A DNA stretch of 64,000 nt from Nitrospiraceae bacterium (GCA_009692155.1 SHZW01000001.1:62001-126000), one strand, 5' to 3'; counted from the stretch's first letter, positions 1 to 9,824 are shown. The notes: a model not told the origin generated them from the letters alone. Translations and numbers: made by a program.

Positions 1-1222
1 ACGCCGACCAGATTTTTGAACGTGGCGGCCGCTTCATAGGACGCCACGATCGATGGCGTCAACCCGCTGTCATCCGCCTGCGACTCCACCACCCTCAGAA
101 GCCGGCGCTGGAATTTATGCTGGGCTTCCCAGGCAGACGCGGCCTGCTGGTCGTTGGCCTTCTGCGCGGCCGCAAGCTTCTGCTGCGACTGCCCGACGTC
201 GAACAGGATATCCGAGTTGGCCGGCATGTCCGCCCACAAGTAGCTTTCCTGCGCATAGGCCATTTGCGCCTGCCCCAACACGGCCGTCGCGTCCCTGATC
301 TTCTCTTCCAACGCCGCACCTGGGAGTCGAACTGCCCTGTCTTGGTGGCACTCTGAGTCCACCCGCGTTTCTTCTTGATCCGGTTTTGCTCGGCACTCAG
401 GACATCGCGATCCTGTGTCGCACGGGCGAGTGTCTGCTCCACCGCCGTCACCGGTGTGCGCCGCCAGAACAGGTACAACAGAAAACGATCCAGTTGGGCA
501 AATGAGTACAACTGGTCGGGTCCCTGCGTCACCAGGACGTAATGTTTCATGAGCAGCTCGTCGTCCATGGGACTTTCGCCAAAGAGCAGCGGATTGATCA
601 GCACGTGCTCGGACAACGTCCACCGATCGCCATGCAGCGACTGGCGCAAATCGCCCAGCGGGCCGGCCTCGGCCTTGCGGATCTGCTCCAACACCTGGCT
701 GCTGACCGTGTAGTGCAACTTGGCCCGGTTTCGCGTGAACCAGACCGTTTGGTCGGCCACGGCCTGCCGATCGGCGGCCGTGGTCGTGGTCGCCGCTTTG
801 CGCAGCCGTTGTTTGGCCTGCTCCAATGCGACTTGCACATGACTAAGCACGAGCTTCAATGCCGCGGCTTGCGCCATCTCGACCAGCGGCATTGCGCTCT
901 GCTGCTTGGCGCGATGAATCACCGCCTGGATCATCTGGCCATAGGCGCTCTTGAACTCCTCCACATCCGGAGATTTCGCGCCGCCCTGCCCGCGCCAGAG
1001 CTGATACTCCAGAAGGCCGTAGACGAGACGCACCGCCGCGTTCGTAAACGTGGGGCTCAACCGCACGTCCACGTGTACGTTGTCGATGCCCCGCGTGAAT
1101 TTCTCGAGATCGAGATTGACGGGAGTTCCCGCCTGGAGAGGAATGCCCGTATCGGCAGGCGAGATGCGTCCCCTCAGAAGAACGAGGAGTCGCCGAAAGA
1201 TTTTTGCCAGCAGTCTGATCAT
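1..1222 (-). CDS. Hypothetical protein, partial and frameshifted
   Basis: Unknown function. The protein starts at 1222 with a short basic, hydrophobic N-terminus (MIRLLAKIFRRLLVLL) and continues as a mostly helical, Gln/Ala/Arg-rich sequence. The annotated frame turns into an Arg/Ser-rich nonsense tail after about residue 300. Moving to the next frame near position 318 restores a normal sequence (ALEEKIRDATAVLGQAQ onward) that stays open to the window edge. The gene therefore lacks its 3' end and has an apparent one-base deletion. Its ATG overlaps the mltG stop, so it is the last visible gene of the ruvX-mltG operon. A cell-envelope role is only a guess from that context. Confidence 0.7.
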
Positions 1223-2259
1223 GCCGATCGTCGAACGGCCTTTACCACCCGGTGCCGCTGGTATTTATCCACAGCTCGGTTATGCTCTGCAAGCGTTGAT
1301 GAAAATTGGTGCGTGCCGTCATTCCGGGAGACAAAGTAGAGGTGCTTGGTGGGAGCCGGGTACAGGGCGGCCCTGATGGCCCCCAGACCGGGGTTGGCGA
1401 TCGGTCCGGGCGGGAGGACCCGGACACGGTAGGTATTGTAGGGGCTTTTAGAGTCGAGATCTTTCTTCCTCAGGTTTCCATCGAAATAGTCCAGCCCGTA
1501 AATAACCGTTGGGTCGCTTTGCAGTGGAATGCCGAGCCTCAGCCGGTTATGAAACACGGCCGAGATCAATTCCCGCTCCTCCGCCGAACCGGTTTCCTTC
1601 TCAATGACCGAGGCCAGGGTCAGCACTTGATGCGGGGTCATGTGAATCTCCTGGGCCCGCTGACGCAGTTCCGGCGTAAAGACGTGCCAGAGGCCTTCGA
1701 CCATCTCTTTCACAATCTCTTTCGGTTTCGTCCGCCGCGCAAACTTGTAGGTATTCGGGAAGAGATACCCCTCAAGGCTTGCCGTCTCGATGGCGAGGGA
1801 CTGGATGAAGTCCCGGTCATGCGCCAACCCGATCAGCGCTTCCGGGTCGGCGAGGCCCTGCTGCGCAAACACCTGCGCCAGCTCGACGACGGTGTAGCCT
1901 TCAGGAATCGTCACCTGATACAGCACGACGTGCCCGTTCAGGAACTCGGTCAGCATTTCACTCGGCCGCATCCCCGCGTGCACGGCATATTCCCCTGTTT
2001 TGATGTGGCGGTCTGCCGCCATGAGCTTGCCCAGCAGCAGGAAGGCCATCTGGCTTCGGATGAGCTGCTCGCGCTCGAGCCGGACCGCCAACTGGCGGAG
2101 GGTCATGCCTTCGGGAACTTCGATGATCGTGGGTTGAATTGGGCGGGCGAAATCAGACGTCGGCACCGCCGGGCTGAATAGCCACTGGATACTGACATAC
2201 GCGACAAGGGTGCCCATGGCCGCGGCGATAAGCAACCAGGGTATGCGTCCGCGCATCAT
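1219..2259 (-). CDS. mltG: Endolytic peptidoglycan transglycosylase MltG
   Basis: Cuts nascent glycan strands in the periplasm and so limits their length. The 346-residue protein has one N-terminal membrane segment (about residues 7-28), a LysM-like part (about 45-110) and the YceG catalytic domain. The motif LASVIEKETG carries the expected catalytic glutamate (E220), followed by PLQSDPTVIYGL, both typical of the family. The start overlaps the ruvX stop (ATGA) and the stop overlaps the next start, which indicates translational coupling. Confidence 0.95.
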   Translation of the reverse strand: MMRGRIPWLLIAAAMGTLVAYVSIQWLFSPAVPTSDFARPIQPTIIEVPEGMTLRQLAVRLEREQLIRSQMAFLLLGKLMAADRHIKTGEYAVHAGMRPSEMLTEFLNGHVVLYQVTIPEGYTVVELAQVFAQQGLADPEALIGLAHDRDFIQSLAIETASLEGYLFPNTYKFARRTKPKEIVKEMVEGLWHVFTPELRQRAQEIHMTPHQVLTLASVIEKETGSAEERELISAVFHNRLRLGIPLQSDPTVIYGLDYFDGNLRKKDLDSKSPYNTYRVRVLPPGPIANPGLGAIRAALYPAPTKHLYFVSRNDGTHQFSSTLAEHNRAVDKYQRHRVVKAVRRSA

Positions 2260-2717
2260 GCGTCGTCAGAGGTCCGATGATCGTCGGAGAGCGGAGTGGA
2301 GGAGAGATGTTCCAGGTAACTCTTCAGCAGCAAAGCCGCCGCCACGCGATCCACCGCGCCTTTACGTTTTTTCCGGCTCACGTCGGCTTCGATCAACATC
2401 TGCTCCGCGGCTTTCGTCGTCAGCCGTTCATCCCACGCCACGACGGGAACCCCCACGGCTGCCTGCAGCGCTTCCATAAACTGCTGCACGCTCTGCGCAG
2501 CCGGCCCCATGCGGCCATTGAGTTGGATCGGCATGCCGACAACAATTTCCCGAACTTCGTGGCGGCGGACCAATTCGTTGATGTGCGCGATATCGACGCC
2601 CAGCGATTTCCGTTCGAAGGTCTCCAGCGGCTGCGCCGTCCAGCCCAGCTCGTCGCTGAGCGCGACGCCGATGCGTTTTGTGCCGGGGTCCAACGCGAGG
2701 ATGCGTGTGGCTGCCAT
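2256..2717 (-). CDS. ruvX: Putative pre-16S rRNA nuclease / Holliday-junction resolvase-like RuvX (YqgF)
   Basis: YqgF-family protein with an RNase H fold, implicated in processing the 5' end of 16S rRNA. The 153 residues match the family length. The N-terminus ILALDPGTKRIGVAL holds the first catalytic aspartate (D8), EIVVGMPIQLNG holds the conserved Glu/Gly region, and VAWDERLTT holds the later acidic site. It lies 2 bp after alaS and overlaps mltG, the usual alaS-ruvX-mltG neighbourhood. Confidence 0.94.
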   Translation of the reverse strand: MAATRILALDPGTKRIGVALSDELGWTAQPLETFERKSLGVDIAHINELVRRHEVREIVVGMPIQLNGRMGPAAQSVQQFMEALQAAVGVPVVAWDERLTTKAAEQMLIEADVSRKKRKGAVDRVAAALLLKSYLEHLSSTPLSDDHRTSDDA

Positions 2718-2719
2718 CG

Positions 2720-5350
2720 CTACTTCCCCGTTGACTGCTCGACGAGGGCAAAAATCTTCTCTAGTGCCGTCGCAAGCCCTTCCGGATTCTTCCCGCCGGC
2801 TTGCGCCATTTCCGGACGGCCCCCGCCTGTGCCGCCGACCGCTGCAGCCATGACCTTGATCAATTCTCCGGCTTTGAGCGTCGCCGTCAAATCCTTGGTG
2901 ACGACCACCAGCAAGGAGACCTTGTCGTCCTTGACGCCGCCGAGCGCGACGACGCCGCTTTTCAGCCTGTCGCGGATCTGATCGGCTAGCGTGCGCAGTT
3001 CGTCCCCCTCCATGCCGTCCACGCGCTGGGCATGGACTTGAACGCCATTGACCGTACGCACGGTGGCTTCGTCCTTGGCGCCGCTCGCCATCTTAAGCTT
3101 CACCTGCTCCAGCTCGCGCTCCGTATCTTTCAACTGGGCCAGCAGGCGTTTGGTCCTGGCTACCAGCTCGGATGGAGCGGCTTTGAGGAGTTCAGAAAGT
3201 TCTTTAACTTCATGCTCGAGCTGCTTGATTTGCATGAAGGCACCGCTGCCTGTTACGCACTCGATCCGCCGCACGCCGGCCGCCACGCCGGTCTCAGAAA
3301 CCAGGCGAAAAACGCCGATCTCACCGGTTTGCCGGCAGTGGGTCCCCCCGCACAGCTCCCTGCTGAACGTATCCACGCTCACCACGCGCACCTGATCCCC
3401 GTACTTGTCTCCAAAAAAGGCCAGCGCGCCGGCGGCAACCGCTTCCTGGACCCCCATCACATCGGTCCTGACCGCCTGATTCTTCCGGATCTGCGCATTG
3501 ACCATGGACTCGATGTCGTCGGTGTCTCGCGATGAGAGCGGGCGGAAGTGCGCAAAGTCGAATCGCAGCCGGTTGGGCGCCACCAGCGAGCCGTACTGCT
3601 TCACGTGCGGGCCGAGCAATTCGCGCAGAGCTGCATGCACGAGGTGAGTCGCCGTATGGTTTCGCGCCGCATCATGCCGTGTCGTCGCATTGACCGATGC
3701 CCGCACCGTTTCTCCTGTGCCGATCCGGCCAACGGCAACCCGGCCCTTGTGCACGACGACGGTCGGAGCCGGGCGCGTGGTGTCCTTGATGTCTATTCGA
3801 CCTTCCGGTCCGGTCAGCACGCCCTGGTCACCGGCCTGCCCGCCGCCTTCCGCGTAGAACGGCGTCACGTCCAGAACCAGTTCGATCTCATCGCCTTCCG
3901 CCGCTTCACGCACCACCCGATCGCCTTTGAGCATGGCCTGCACCACGGCCTCGGCGTCCAACTGGTCATAGCCGATGAACTTGGGTGCGCGTACGGTCTT
4001 CGCCAACTCCACCACGCCGGGTTTCGCCGCCGCCACTTCGAAGGCCGTCGCCTTGCGGGCGCGCTCGCGCTGTTCATCGAGCGCGCGCTGGAAACCCGCC
4101 TCATCCACCGCCATCCCCTGCTCGCGGCAGGCTTCCGCAATCAAATCCATCGGAAATCCATACGTATCATAGAGCTTGAATGCTTGCTCTCCGGCCAGCA
4201 CGTTGTGCGACGAGCTTTTTGCCTTTGCCACCATGTCGTTGAGAATCGGCAGCCCCTGATCGAGTGTCGCGATAAACCGCTCTTCCTCGCCCTGCGTCAC
4301 TTCAGCCACCGTCGCCGCCGCTTGCCGGAGCTCCGGATAGGCCTTGCCCATCTGCTCGACCACGGCGCCGGTGAGGCCGCCCATGAACGATTCCGAGACG
4401 CCGAGCAAACGCCCGTGCCGGGCTGCACGACGCAGGATGCGCCGCAGGACGTACCCACGGCCTTCGTTGGACGGCAGGATGCCGTCCGTGATCATGAACG
4501 TGATCGCCCGCAAATGATCGGCGATCACACGCATGGAGCGGTCCGCGACGCCTTCTTCTCCATAGCGACGACCGGCCCGCGTGCCGATGGCCGCCAGCAG
4601 CGGCTTGAACAAATCGCTGTCGTAATTGCTATGAACGCCCTGCGCCACGGCGGCCAGCCGCTCGAGTCCCATCCCCGTATCGATGCTCGGCTTCGGCAGG
4701 GGATTGAGCGTGCCCTTCGCATCGCGCTCGAACTGCATGAAGACGAGGTTCCATATCTCGATCACCCGGTCGCCCTCGCCGTTCGGCGTGGCATCGCCCG
4801 GCACGGACGGCCCCTGATCGTAATGGATTTCCGAGCAGGGCCCGCAGGGGCCCGTGTCGGCCATTTGCCAGAAGTTGTCCTTTTCGTCGCACCGCACAAT
4901 GCGGGACACCGGCATTCCAATCTTCTCCCACAATTTGAACGCTTCATCATCATCGCGAAACACCGTGACCCAGAGTCGGTCCTTGGGCAACCCGACGGTC
5001 TTGGTCAGATAGTCCCATCCATAAAAAATGGCGTCGGATTTGAAATAGTCGCCAAAGGAAAAATTGCCGAGCATTTCAAAGAAAGTATGGTGCCGGCGCG
5101 TGTAGCCGACGTTTTCCAGATCGTTGTGCTTGCCGCCGGCCCGCAGGCACTTCTGCGCCGTGACCGCCCGTTTGTACGGGCGCTTTTCTTCGCCCAAAAA
5201 GACCCGCTTGAACTGATTCATGCCGGCATTGGTGAACAGAATGGTCGGGTCCGCCTGGGGAATCAGCGGTGCGCTGGGCACGGCATGATGCTCGTACCCC
5301 TGGAAATATCGGATGAAGCCCTGCCGAAGTGATTCTGCCGTCTGACTCAT
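2720..5350 (-). CDS. alaS: Alanyl-tRNA synthetase
   Basis: Charges tRNA-Ala and edits mischarged products. At 876 residues it is full length. The class II aminoacylation core is N-terminal (F-x-N-A-G-M-N-Q-F-K near residue 38). The editing domain carries the zinc motifs HTATH and CGGTHC, and the C-terminal DHHA1 part ends with the Gly-rich stretch GGTGGGRPEMAQAGG. Its start overlaps the recX stop by 4 bp and its stop is 2 bp from ruvX, so recX-alaS-ruvX-mltG are probably co-transcribed. Confidence 0.98.
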   Translation of the reverse strand: MSQTAESLRQGFIRYFQGYEHHAVPSAPLIPQADPTILFTNAGMNQFKRVFLGEEKRPYKRAVTAQKCLRAGGKHNDLENVGYTRRHHTFFEMLGNFSFGDYFKSDAIFYGWDYLTKTVGLPKDRLWVTVFRDDDEAFKLWEKIGMPVSRIVRCDEKDNFWQMADTGPCGPCSEIHYDQGPSVPGDATPNGEGDRVIEIWNLVFMQFERDAKGTLNPLPKPSIDTGMGLERLAAVAQGVHSNYDSDLFKPLLAAIGTRAGRRYGEEGVADRSMRVIADHLRAITFMITDGILPSNEGRGYVLRRILRRAARHGRLLGVSESFMGGLTGAVVEQMGKAYPELRQAAATVAEVTQGEEERFIATLDQGLPILNDMVAKAKSSSHNVLAGEQAFKLYDTYGFPMDLIAEACREQGMAVDEAGFQRALDEQRERARKATAFEVAAAKPGVVELAKTVRAPKFIGYDQLDAEAVVQAMLKGDRVVREAAEGDEIELVLDVTPFYAEGGGQAGDQGVLTGPEGRIDIKDTTRPAPTVVVHKGRVAVGRIGTGETVRASVNATTRHDAARNHTATHLVHAALRELLGPHVKQYGSLVAPNRLRFDFAHFRPLSSRDTDDIESMVNAQIRKNQAVRTDVMGVQEAVAAGALAFFGDKYGDQVRVVSVDTFSRELCGGTHCRQTGEIGVFRLVSETGVAAGVRRIECVTGSGAFMQIKQLEHEVKELSELLKAAPSELVARTKRLLAQLKDTERELEQVKLKMASGAKDEATVRTVNGVQVHAQRVDGMEGDELRTLADQIRDRLKSGVVALGGVKDDKVSLLVVVTKDLTATLKAGELIKVMAAAVGGTGGGRPEMAQAGGKNPEGLATALEKIFALVEQSTGK

Positions 5351-5871
5351 AGCGATTCACTCACGCCGAACAACTCCTCGACGACGCTCTCGTCGAATCC
5401 GTATCGCCGTAACAAACCCGCGCCTCTCCGGCGATCCCCGGCCGCCGCCCGCCCCAACCGTTGCATGAGCAGCGCCCGGGCAAGCGTCCGCTGGGTCGTA
5501 TTGCCATAGGCCTGCCGCAGGGCCTTTGCGACAGTCGCCCGCTCGAACCCTTTGGCGAGCAGCTCCGCTTCCAGTCGAGCCTGACCCATCGGACACCTGG
5601 CCAGCCTGGCCCGCGCCCACCGCGCGGCATAGGCGTCATCATTCAGATAGCCCTGTTCGCGAAATCGTGAGAGGAGCGACCGGATGCGGACGGCTGAGGC
5701 GCCGGCACGACTGAGGCAGGCTGCAACTTGCGCTTCGGTTCGCTCTCGTCTCGCCAGATAGCGAACGGCGGCCAGTTCATATCCATCAGCCGCGGAACGT
5801 GGCGATGTCGTGCGGGCAGGCATGTGCGCACTCAATGCTGAATGATGCATGCTGAATGATGAATTGACCAT
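5347..5871 (-). CDS. recX: Regulatory protein RecX
   Basis: RecX binds RecA filaments and modulates their activity. The protein shows the triple three-helix repeat layout (A-x-R-Y-L-A-R-R-E-R-T-E, then FREQGYLNDDAYAARWARAR). It follows recA directly, the standard arrangement. The long start at 5871 would read the first 16 residues through a low-complexity repeat, so the ATG at 5823 (MPARTTSPRS) is a reasonable alternative start. Confidence 0.9.
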   Translation of the reverse strand: MVNSSFSMHHSALSAHMPARTTSPRSAADGYELAAVRYLARRERTEAQVAACLSRAGASAVRIRSLLSRFREQGYLNDDAYAARWARARLARCPMGQARLEAELLAKGFERATVAKALRQAYGNTTQRTLARALLMQRLGRAAAGDRRRGAGLLRRYGFDESVVEELFGVSESL

Positions 5872-5913
5872 TCCCTATTCATCGTTCAACGTTCAGCCTT
5901 CATCGTTCGTCGC
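5824..5913. repeat. Low-complexity inverted repeat between recA and recX
   Basis: The words TGAATGATGAAT and ATTCATCGTTCA form an inverted pair with 11 of 12 matches. The flanks repeat ATGCTGAATGATG and TTCAACGTTCAGC-like words. It is one of a family of similar intergenic stretches in this window. Confidence 0.6.
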
Positions 5914-6996
5914 TCACGCCCCTTTTCCAGCGTGAGACCGCTTGTCGTCGGGACGCTTCTCCTCCGTCTTGCTCTCAGCCCGCTTCTCCGGTCCCTGCGC
6001 AGGCATGCCGGCCAACTCACGCAGCTTGGCTTCGATCTCGCGGGCGACGGGAGGGTTGGCCTCCAGATAATCACGTACCGCCTCCCGTCCCTGCCCCAGA
6101 CGCTCGCCTTTATACGAATACCAGGCGCCGGACTTCTCCATCACTTTCCGCTCGACGCCGAGGTCTACCAGTTCACCGGCTTTCGAGATGCCTTTTGCAA
6201 AGAGGATATCGAACTCCGCCTGCTTGAACGGCGGCGCCATCTTGTTCTTGACGACCTTCACGCGCACCCGGTTGCCGGTCACATCATTGCCATCTTTGAT
6301 CGATTCGATGCGACGGATGTCGAGCCGCACAGAGGAATAAAACTTGAGCGCGTTGCCGCCGGTCGTCGTTTCCGGATTGCCGAACATAATGCCGAGTTTC
6401 ATGCGGATCTGGTTGATGAAGATCACGGTCGTATGCGACTTGGCGATGGCCGCCGTCAGCTTGCGGAGCGCCTGCGACATCAGCCGTGCCTGCAAGCCCA
6501 TGTGCGCATCGCCCATTTCGCCTTCGATTTCGGCTCGCGGCACCAGCGCCGCCACCGAGTCGATCACGACCAGATCGAGGGCGCCGCTCCGAACCAGCGT
6601 CTCGGTGATCTCCAGTGCCTGCTCGCCGGTATCCGGCTGCGACACGAGCAAGTCGTCCGCATTGACACCCAGTTTCTTGGCATAGGTCAGATCCAGCGCG
6701 TGCTCAGCATCCACGAAAGCCGCCGTGCCGCCTGTTTTTTGCACTTCGGCGATGGCGTGCAGGGTCAGCGTCGTTTTTCCGGATGATTCCGGCCCGAAGA
6801 TCTCCACCACGCGACCGCGGGGGAGTCCACCGACGCCCAGCGCGAGGTCCAATCCCAGCGATCCCGTCGAAATGGCGGGCACGTTCGTCGGCACCTCGGC
6901 CGTACCCAGCCGCATAATGGCGCCCTTGCCGTACTGTTTTTCGATTTGCGCTAGCGCCAGATCCAGCGCCCGCTTCTTCTCGTCCTTTTCGGCCAT
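5914..6996 (-). CDS. recA: Recombinase RecA
   Basis: DNA strand exchange and co-protease for SOS induction. The Walker A motif is GPESSGKTT and the core carries [22 protein letters not shown]. The C-terminus is rich in Lys/Glu. I place the start at the ATG at 6996 ([17 protein letters not shown]), because AAGGGGGG lies just upstream as a strong ribosome site. The upstream ATG at 7032 would translate a tandem DNA repeat. From 6996 the protein has 360 residues, a normal size. Confidence 0.97.
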   Translation of the reverse strand: MAEKDEKKRALDLALAQIEKQYGKGAIMRLGTAEVPTNVPAISTGSLGLDLALGVGGLPRGRVVEIFGPESSGKTTLTLHAIAEVQKTGGTAAFVDAEHALDLTYAKKLGVNADDLLVSQPDTGEQALEITETLVRSGALDLVVIDSVAALVPRAEIEGEMGDAHMGLQARLMSQALRKLTAAIAKSHTTVIFINQIRMKLGIMFGNPETTTGGNALKFYSSVRLDIRRIESIKDGNDVTGNRVRVKVVKNKMAPPFKQAEFDILFAKGISKAGELVDLGVERKVMEKSGAWYSYKGERLGQGREAVRDYLEANPPVAREIEAKLRELAGMPAQGPEKRAESKTEEKRPDDKRSHAGKGA

Positions 6997-7005
6997 CGGT
7001 CCCCC

Positions 7006-7041
7006 CTTAATCAGCTTCAGACTGCTAATCAACTTCAGACT
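7006..7041 (-). promoter_or_regulatory. 18-bp tandem repeat in the recA leader, operator candidate
   Basis: Two adjacent 18-bp copies share 15 of 18 bases (core AATCA(G/A)CTTCAGACT on the plus strand). They sit between a TATAAT box (7048-7053, minus strand) and the recA ribosome site, where an SOS-type repressor could act. No repressor identity is visible. Confidence 0.5.
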
Positions 7042-7047
7042 GTGCCC

Positions 7048-7053
7048 ATTATA
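7048..7053 (-). promoter_or_regulatory. Candidate recA -10 box
   Basis: A perfect TATAAT on the minus strand lies about 52 bp before the recA start. No convincing -35 is present 16-18 bp upstream, so the promoter may need an activator or be weak. Confidence 0.5.
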
Positions 7054-7073
7054 CTCAACTACTTTCGCAGGCG

Positions 7074-7667
7074 CTACGCTTCTTTCAGCGGAACGGCGCA
7101 GAGACGCGTATAGACCGAACCGGACCGCTGCAAGTCGCTTTTTATCAGCGACACAGCCGCCACCGTCAGCGCCCCCAGTTTCGTGTCTTGTGCCAGCATG
7201 CTCTCATCCGACAAGGCCCGTCCGACATCGCGCGATCGCTCTTTGATTCTGGCCAGCGTCAGGTGCGGATTGTACGGCTTCGACTCCGGCGCAAAACCGA
7301 TCGCGCCCAGCGCAGCCTCGATGTCGGCCGCCAACCGCTTCAACGCGTCAACGTGAGCCGTCAGACCGACCCACAGGACACGCGGTGCACGGGCATCGGG
7401 AAAGACGCCCAGGCCCTCAACGTCCACCGTGAACCGGCTATGCCCGCCAGCAACGCGAGCCAGCGCAGCCTGCACGTCAGGCACACGGTCTTCCGGAATG
7501 TCGCCAAGAAATTTCAACGTCTGGTGAATTGATTCAGGCTTGACCCATTGGATGCGGATATCGGAACCGGCCGACTGCTCAAGCCGGCTTCTCAGCGCCA
7601 TCTGAACCTGCGCCAGCGCCTGGCGCAGAGACGCCTCCAGTTCGACTGCCACAAAGGTTCGGATCAT
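7074..7667 (-). CDS. thpR: RNA 2',3'-cyclic phosphodiesterase (2H family, ThpR/LigT)
   Basis: Opens 2',3'-cyclic phosphates on RNA ends. The 197-residue protein has both H-x-T-L catalytic motifs of the 2H superfamily: IHQTLKFLG near residue 47 and [11 protein letters not shown] near residue 134. It lies between cinA and recA on the same strand, 3 bp after the cinA stop, so it is probably co-transcribed with cinA. Confidence 0.93.
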   Translation of the reverse strand: MIRTFVAVELEASLRQALAQVQMALRSRLEQSAGSDIRIQWVKPESIHQTLKFLGDIPEDRVPDVQAALARVAGGHSRFTVDVEGLGVFPDARAPRVLWVGLTAHVDALKRLAADIEAALGAIGFAPESKPYNPHLTLARIKERSRDVGRALSDESMLAQDTKLGALTVAAVSLIKSDLQRSGSVYTRLCAVPLKEA

Positions 7668-7670
7668 GTC

Positions 7671-8927
7671 TTACTTGGATTGCGCCACCGGCAGCCATTG
7701 CCGCAATAAATTGAGAGCCGCCTGCGACGCACGCAGTTTAATGGTGTCCCGAGGGCCGTGAAAGCGAAATTCCTTCGCCAGCGCGCCCATCCCCTTGGCA
7801 TCGAACCCGACATAGACCAAGCCGATGGGTTTCTGCGCGGTGCTGCCGCCGGGGCCTGCAATCCCGGTCACGCTGAGTCCCACATCTGTCTTGCTGCGCT
7901 CGCGGACTCCCCGCGCCATGGCCGCCGCGACTTCCGAGCTGACCGCGCCATGCCGCGCAAGGACGATCTTCGGCACATCCAGCAACTCCATCTTCGCTTC
8001 ATTGCTGTAGCAGACGAGGACGCGGTCCAGATACGTCGAGCTGCCGGGCACTTGCGTGAGCCGGTGACCGATCAGACCCCCAGTGCAGGATTCCGCAACC
8101 GCGATCGTCATCTTGCGTGTGGTCAGGGCGCGACCGACGACTTCCTCCATCGTCGTCGTACCCTCGGCATACACCAGCCCGCCGAGATCCTGCTGCACGG
8201 CGTGCGTCGCCTGATCGAGCGCGGCAATTTCGGACGCCCCGCCGCAGACGGTCAACGACACGGTCACCCCGAGCGGCGAGGCCAACAGGCCGAATCGGAC
8301 TCCGCGGCGCGGCGCGACCAACGGCCCCAACCGCGCATCCAGCTCGGCCTCCAGTATCCCGAACGTATGGAGCACGCGGCGCTCGATCCGTGTCTGCGCG
8401 CGCGCCTGAAGCGGCTCCGCCACGAACCGTATCGCTTCCCTGGCAAACATCGCTTTCGCTTCCGCCGGCACGCCGGGCAGCGCAATCAGCTGACAGCCTT
8501 TCCATGAAAGGCAAAACCCGGGCGCCGAACCGACCGGATTGGCCAGCACAGCCGCGCTGGACGGAATGAAGGCTTGCTTCATTTGGGCGGCGGTGGGCGT
8601 TCGGCCCCAGGCGGCCAGACGCTGCGTCATCCCTTTCACCGCGTCGGCATGCCGGCGCAACGGCCGGTTCGTCACACGCGCCACGGCTTCTCTCGTCAGG
8701 TCATCCCCCGTCGGGCCGAGCCCGCCGGTCATCACCACGAGGTCGGCGCGTTGAGCCGCCACGCGAATGGCCGCCACGATATCCGCCTCATCGTCTCCGA
8801 CGACGGTTTTCCATCGCACCTCGATGCCGAGCGCCGCGAGTTCGTCCGTCAGAAACAGTGAATTGGTATCCAGCCGTCCGCCCAGCAGTAATTCCGATCC
8901 GATGGCAAGAATTTCCGCCCGTCGCAT
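7671..8927 (-). CDS. cinA: CinA-family nicotinamide-nucleotide amidohydrolase
   Basis: Two-domain protein of 418 residues. The N-terminal half is MoCF/COG1058-like (MTGGLGPTGDDLTREAV near residue 65). The C-terminal half is the PncC deamidase domain (AESCTGGLIGHRLTQVPGSS near 275), which recycles pyridine nucleotides by deamidating NMN. Such genes commonly neighbour recA. Confidence 0.95.
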   Translation of the reverse strand: MRRAEILAIGSELLLGGRLDTNSLFLTDELAALGIEVRWKTVVGDDEADIVAAIRVAAQRADLVVMTGGLGPTGDDLTREAVARVTNRPLRRHADAVKGMTQRLAAWGRTPTAAQMKQAFIPSSAAVLANPVGSAPGFCLSWKGCQLIALPGVPAEAKAMFAREAIRFVAEPLQARAQTRIERRVLHTFGILEAELDARLGPLVAPRRGVRFGLLASPLGVTVSLTVCGGASEIAALDQATHAVQQDLGGLVYAEGTTTMEEVVGRALTTRKMTIAVAESCTGGLIGHRLTQVPGSSTYLDRVLVCYSNEAKMELLDVPKIVLARHGAVSSEVAAAMARGVRERSKTDVGLSVTGIAGPGGSTAQKPIGLVYVGFDAKGMGALAKEFRFHGPRDTIKLRASQAALNLLRQWLPVAQSK

Positions 8928-9031
8928 GTCCGCCCGACCTCACGAGTAAGGATACGCCCACTAGTCCCGGAGCACGTAAAAGGAGCCGATAGCAGATCAT
9001 GCCATCCCTGTCAACGGCTTCTGACGGTCGG

Positions 9032-9060
9032 TTGACAACCTCCGCACCCTAGTGATAGAA
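9032..9060 (+). promoter_or_regulatory. Candidate promoter of the ChdC/HemQ-like gene
   Basis: A perfect TTGACA (9032-9037) is followed after 17 bp by ATAGAA. It lies 54 bp before the start of the heme protein gene, in the divergent gap with cinA. Confidence 0.45.
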
Positions 9061-9113
9061 ATTCGTGTTCGCGCGCGGCAAACATCCGGCGCGCAAGTCT
9101 CAAGGAGAACCAC

Positions 9114-9824
9114 ATGGGCGGCGAGCAAGCACAACCTCCAAAACGCCAATACGTCAACTTCGCTTTTTACAAGATCGATCCGGCCTGGCGGCGGCTTCCT
9201 GCCGATGAACGGAGCCGTGGCAAGCAGGAATTCCTCCGCGTCATCGAGGAATACAGCGGGAAGGTTCTTGTCATCCCCTACACCCTGGTTGGCATCCGTG
9301 GTGAGGCCGACATGATGCTCTGGCGCATCAGCTACGAGCTGGAACTGTTCCAGGAAATGACCACCAAGCTGCTGGCGACCGGCCTTGGCAAGTACATCAC
9401 GACTCCCTATTCGTATCTCTCGATGACCAAGCGGTCTATTTATGTGGATCATCACACGCACGAAAACCAGGAGAGCAAGCGGCTGACCATCGTGCCCGGC
9501 AAATGCAAATACATCTTCGTGTACCCATTCCTGAAAACGCGCGACTGGTTCCTGCTCACCAAAGCAGCCCGCCAGGGTATGATGGATGAGCACATTGAAA
9601 TCGGCCACCGCTTCCCGTCGGTCAAACTGAACACGACCTATTCGTTCGGCTTGGACGATCAGGAGTGGGTCGTGGCGTTCGAATCCGATAAGCCGGAGGA
9701 TTTCCTGGACCTCGTGATGGCCCTGCGGGAAACCGAAGGCAGCCGGTATACGCTCCGCGATACGCCGATCTTTACATGCCTGCATAAGAGTCTCAAAGAG
9801 GTTCTCGACACGCTGGGCGGTTGA
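9114..9824 (+). CDS. Chlorite-dismutase-family heme protein, ChdC/HemQ-like
   Basis: Member of the Cld/HemQ superfamily, 236 residues, with an AAGGAG ribosome site upstream. The heme-ligand histidine aligns with H160 (MMDEHIEIGHRF). The segment FVYPFLKTRDWF puts a tyrosine (Y137) where coproheme decarboxylases have their catalytic tyrosine. The distal arginine of true chlorite dismutases, just before the GLDD motif, is a leucine here (L172, SVKLNTTYSFGLDD). The C-terminal SRYTLRDTPIFTC is typical of the ChdC/HemQ branch as I recall it. The likely role is decarboxylation of coproheme to heme b rather than chlorite detoxification. Confidence 0.85.
   Translation: MGGEQAQPPKRQYVNFAFYKIDPAWRRLPADERSRGKQEFLRVIEEYSGKVLVIPYTLVGIRGEADMMLWRISYELELFQEMTTKLLATGLGKYITTPYSYLSMTKRSIYVDHHTHENQESKRLTIVPGKCKYIFVYPFLKTRDWFLLTKAARQGMMDEHIEIGHRFPSVKLNTTYSFGLDDQEWVVAFESDKPEDFLDLVMALRETEGSRYTLRDTPIFTCLHKSLKEVLDTLGG

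Noticed and set aside
3548-5332. A 594-residue plus-strand frame across alaS
   Set aside because: It is the antisense shadow of a certain alaS gene, with biased His/Arg content.
9114-9824. Genuine chlorite dismutase
   Set aside because: The arginine needed for chlorite turnover is absent and the ChdC tyrosine is present, so I assign it to the ChdC/HemQ side.
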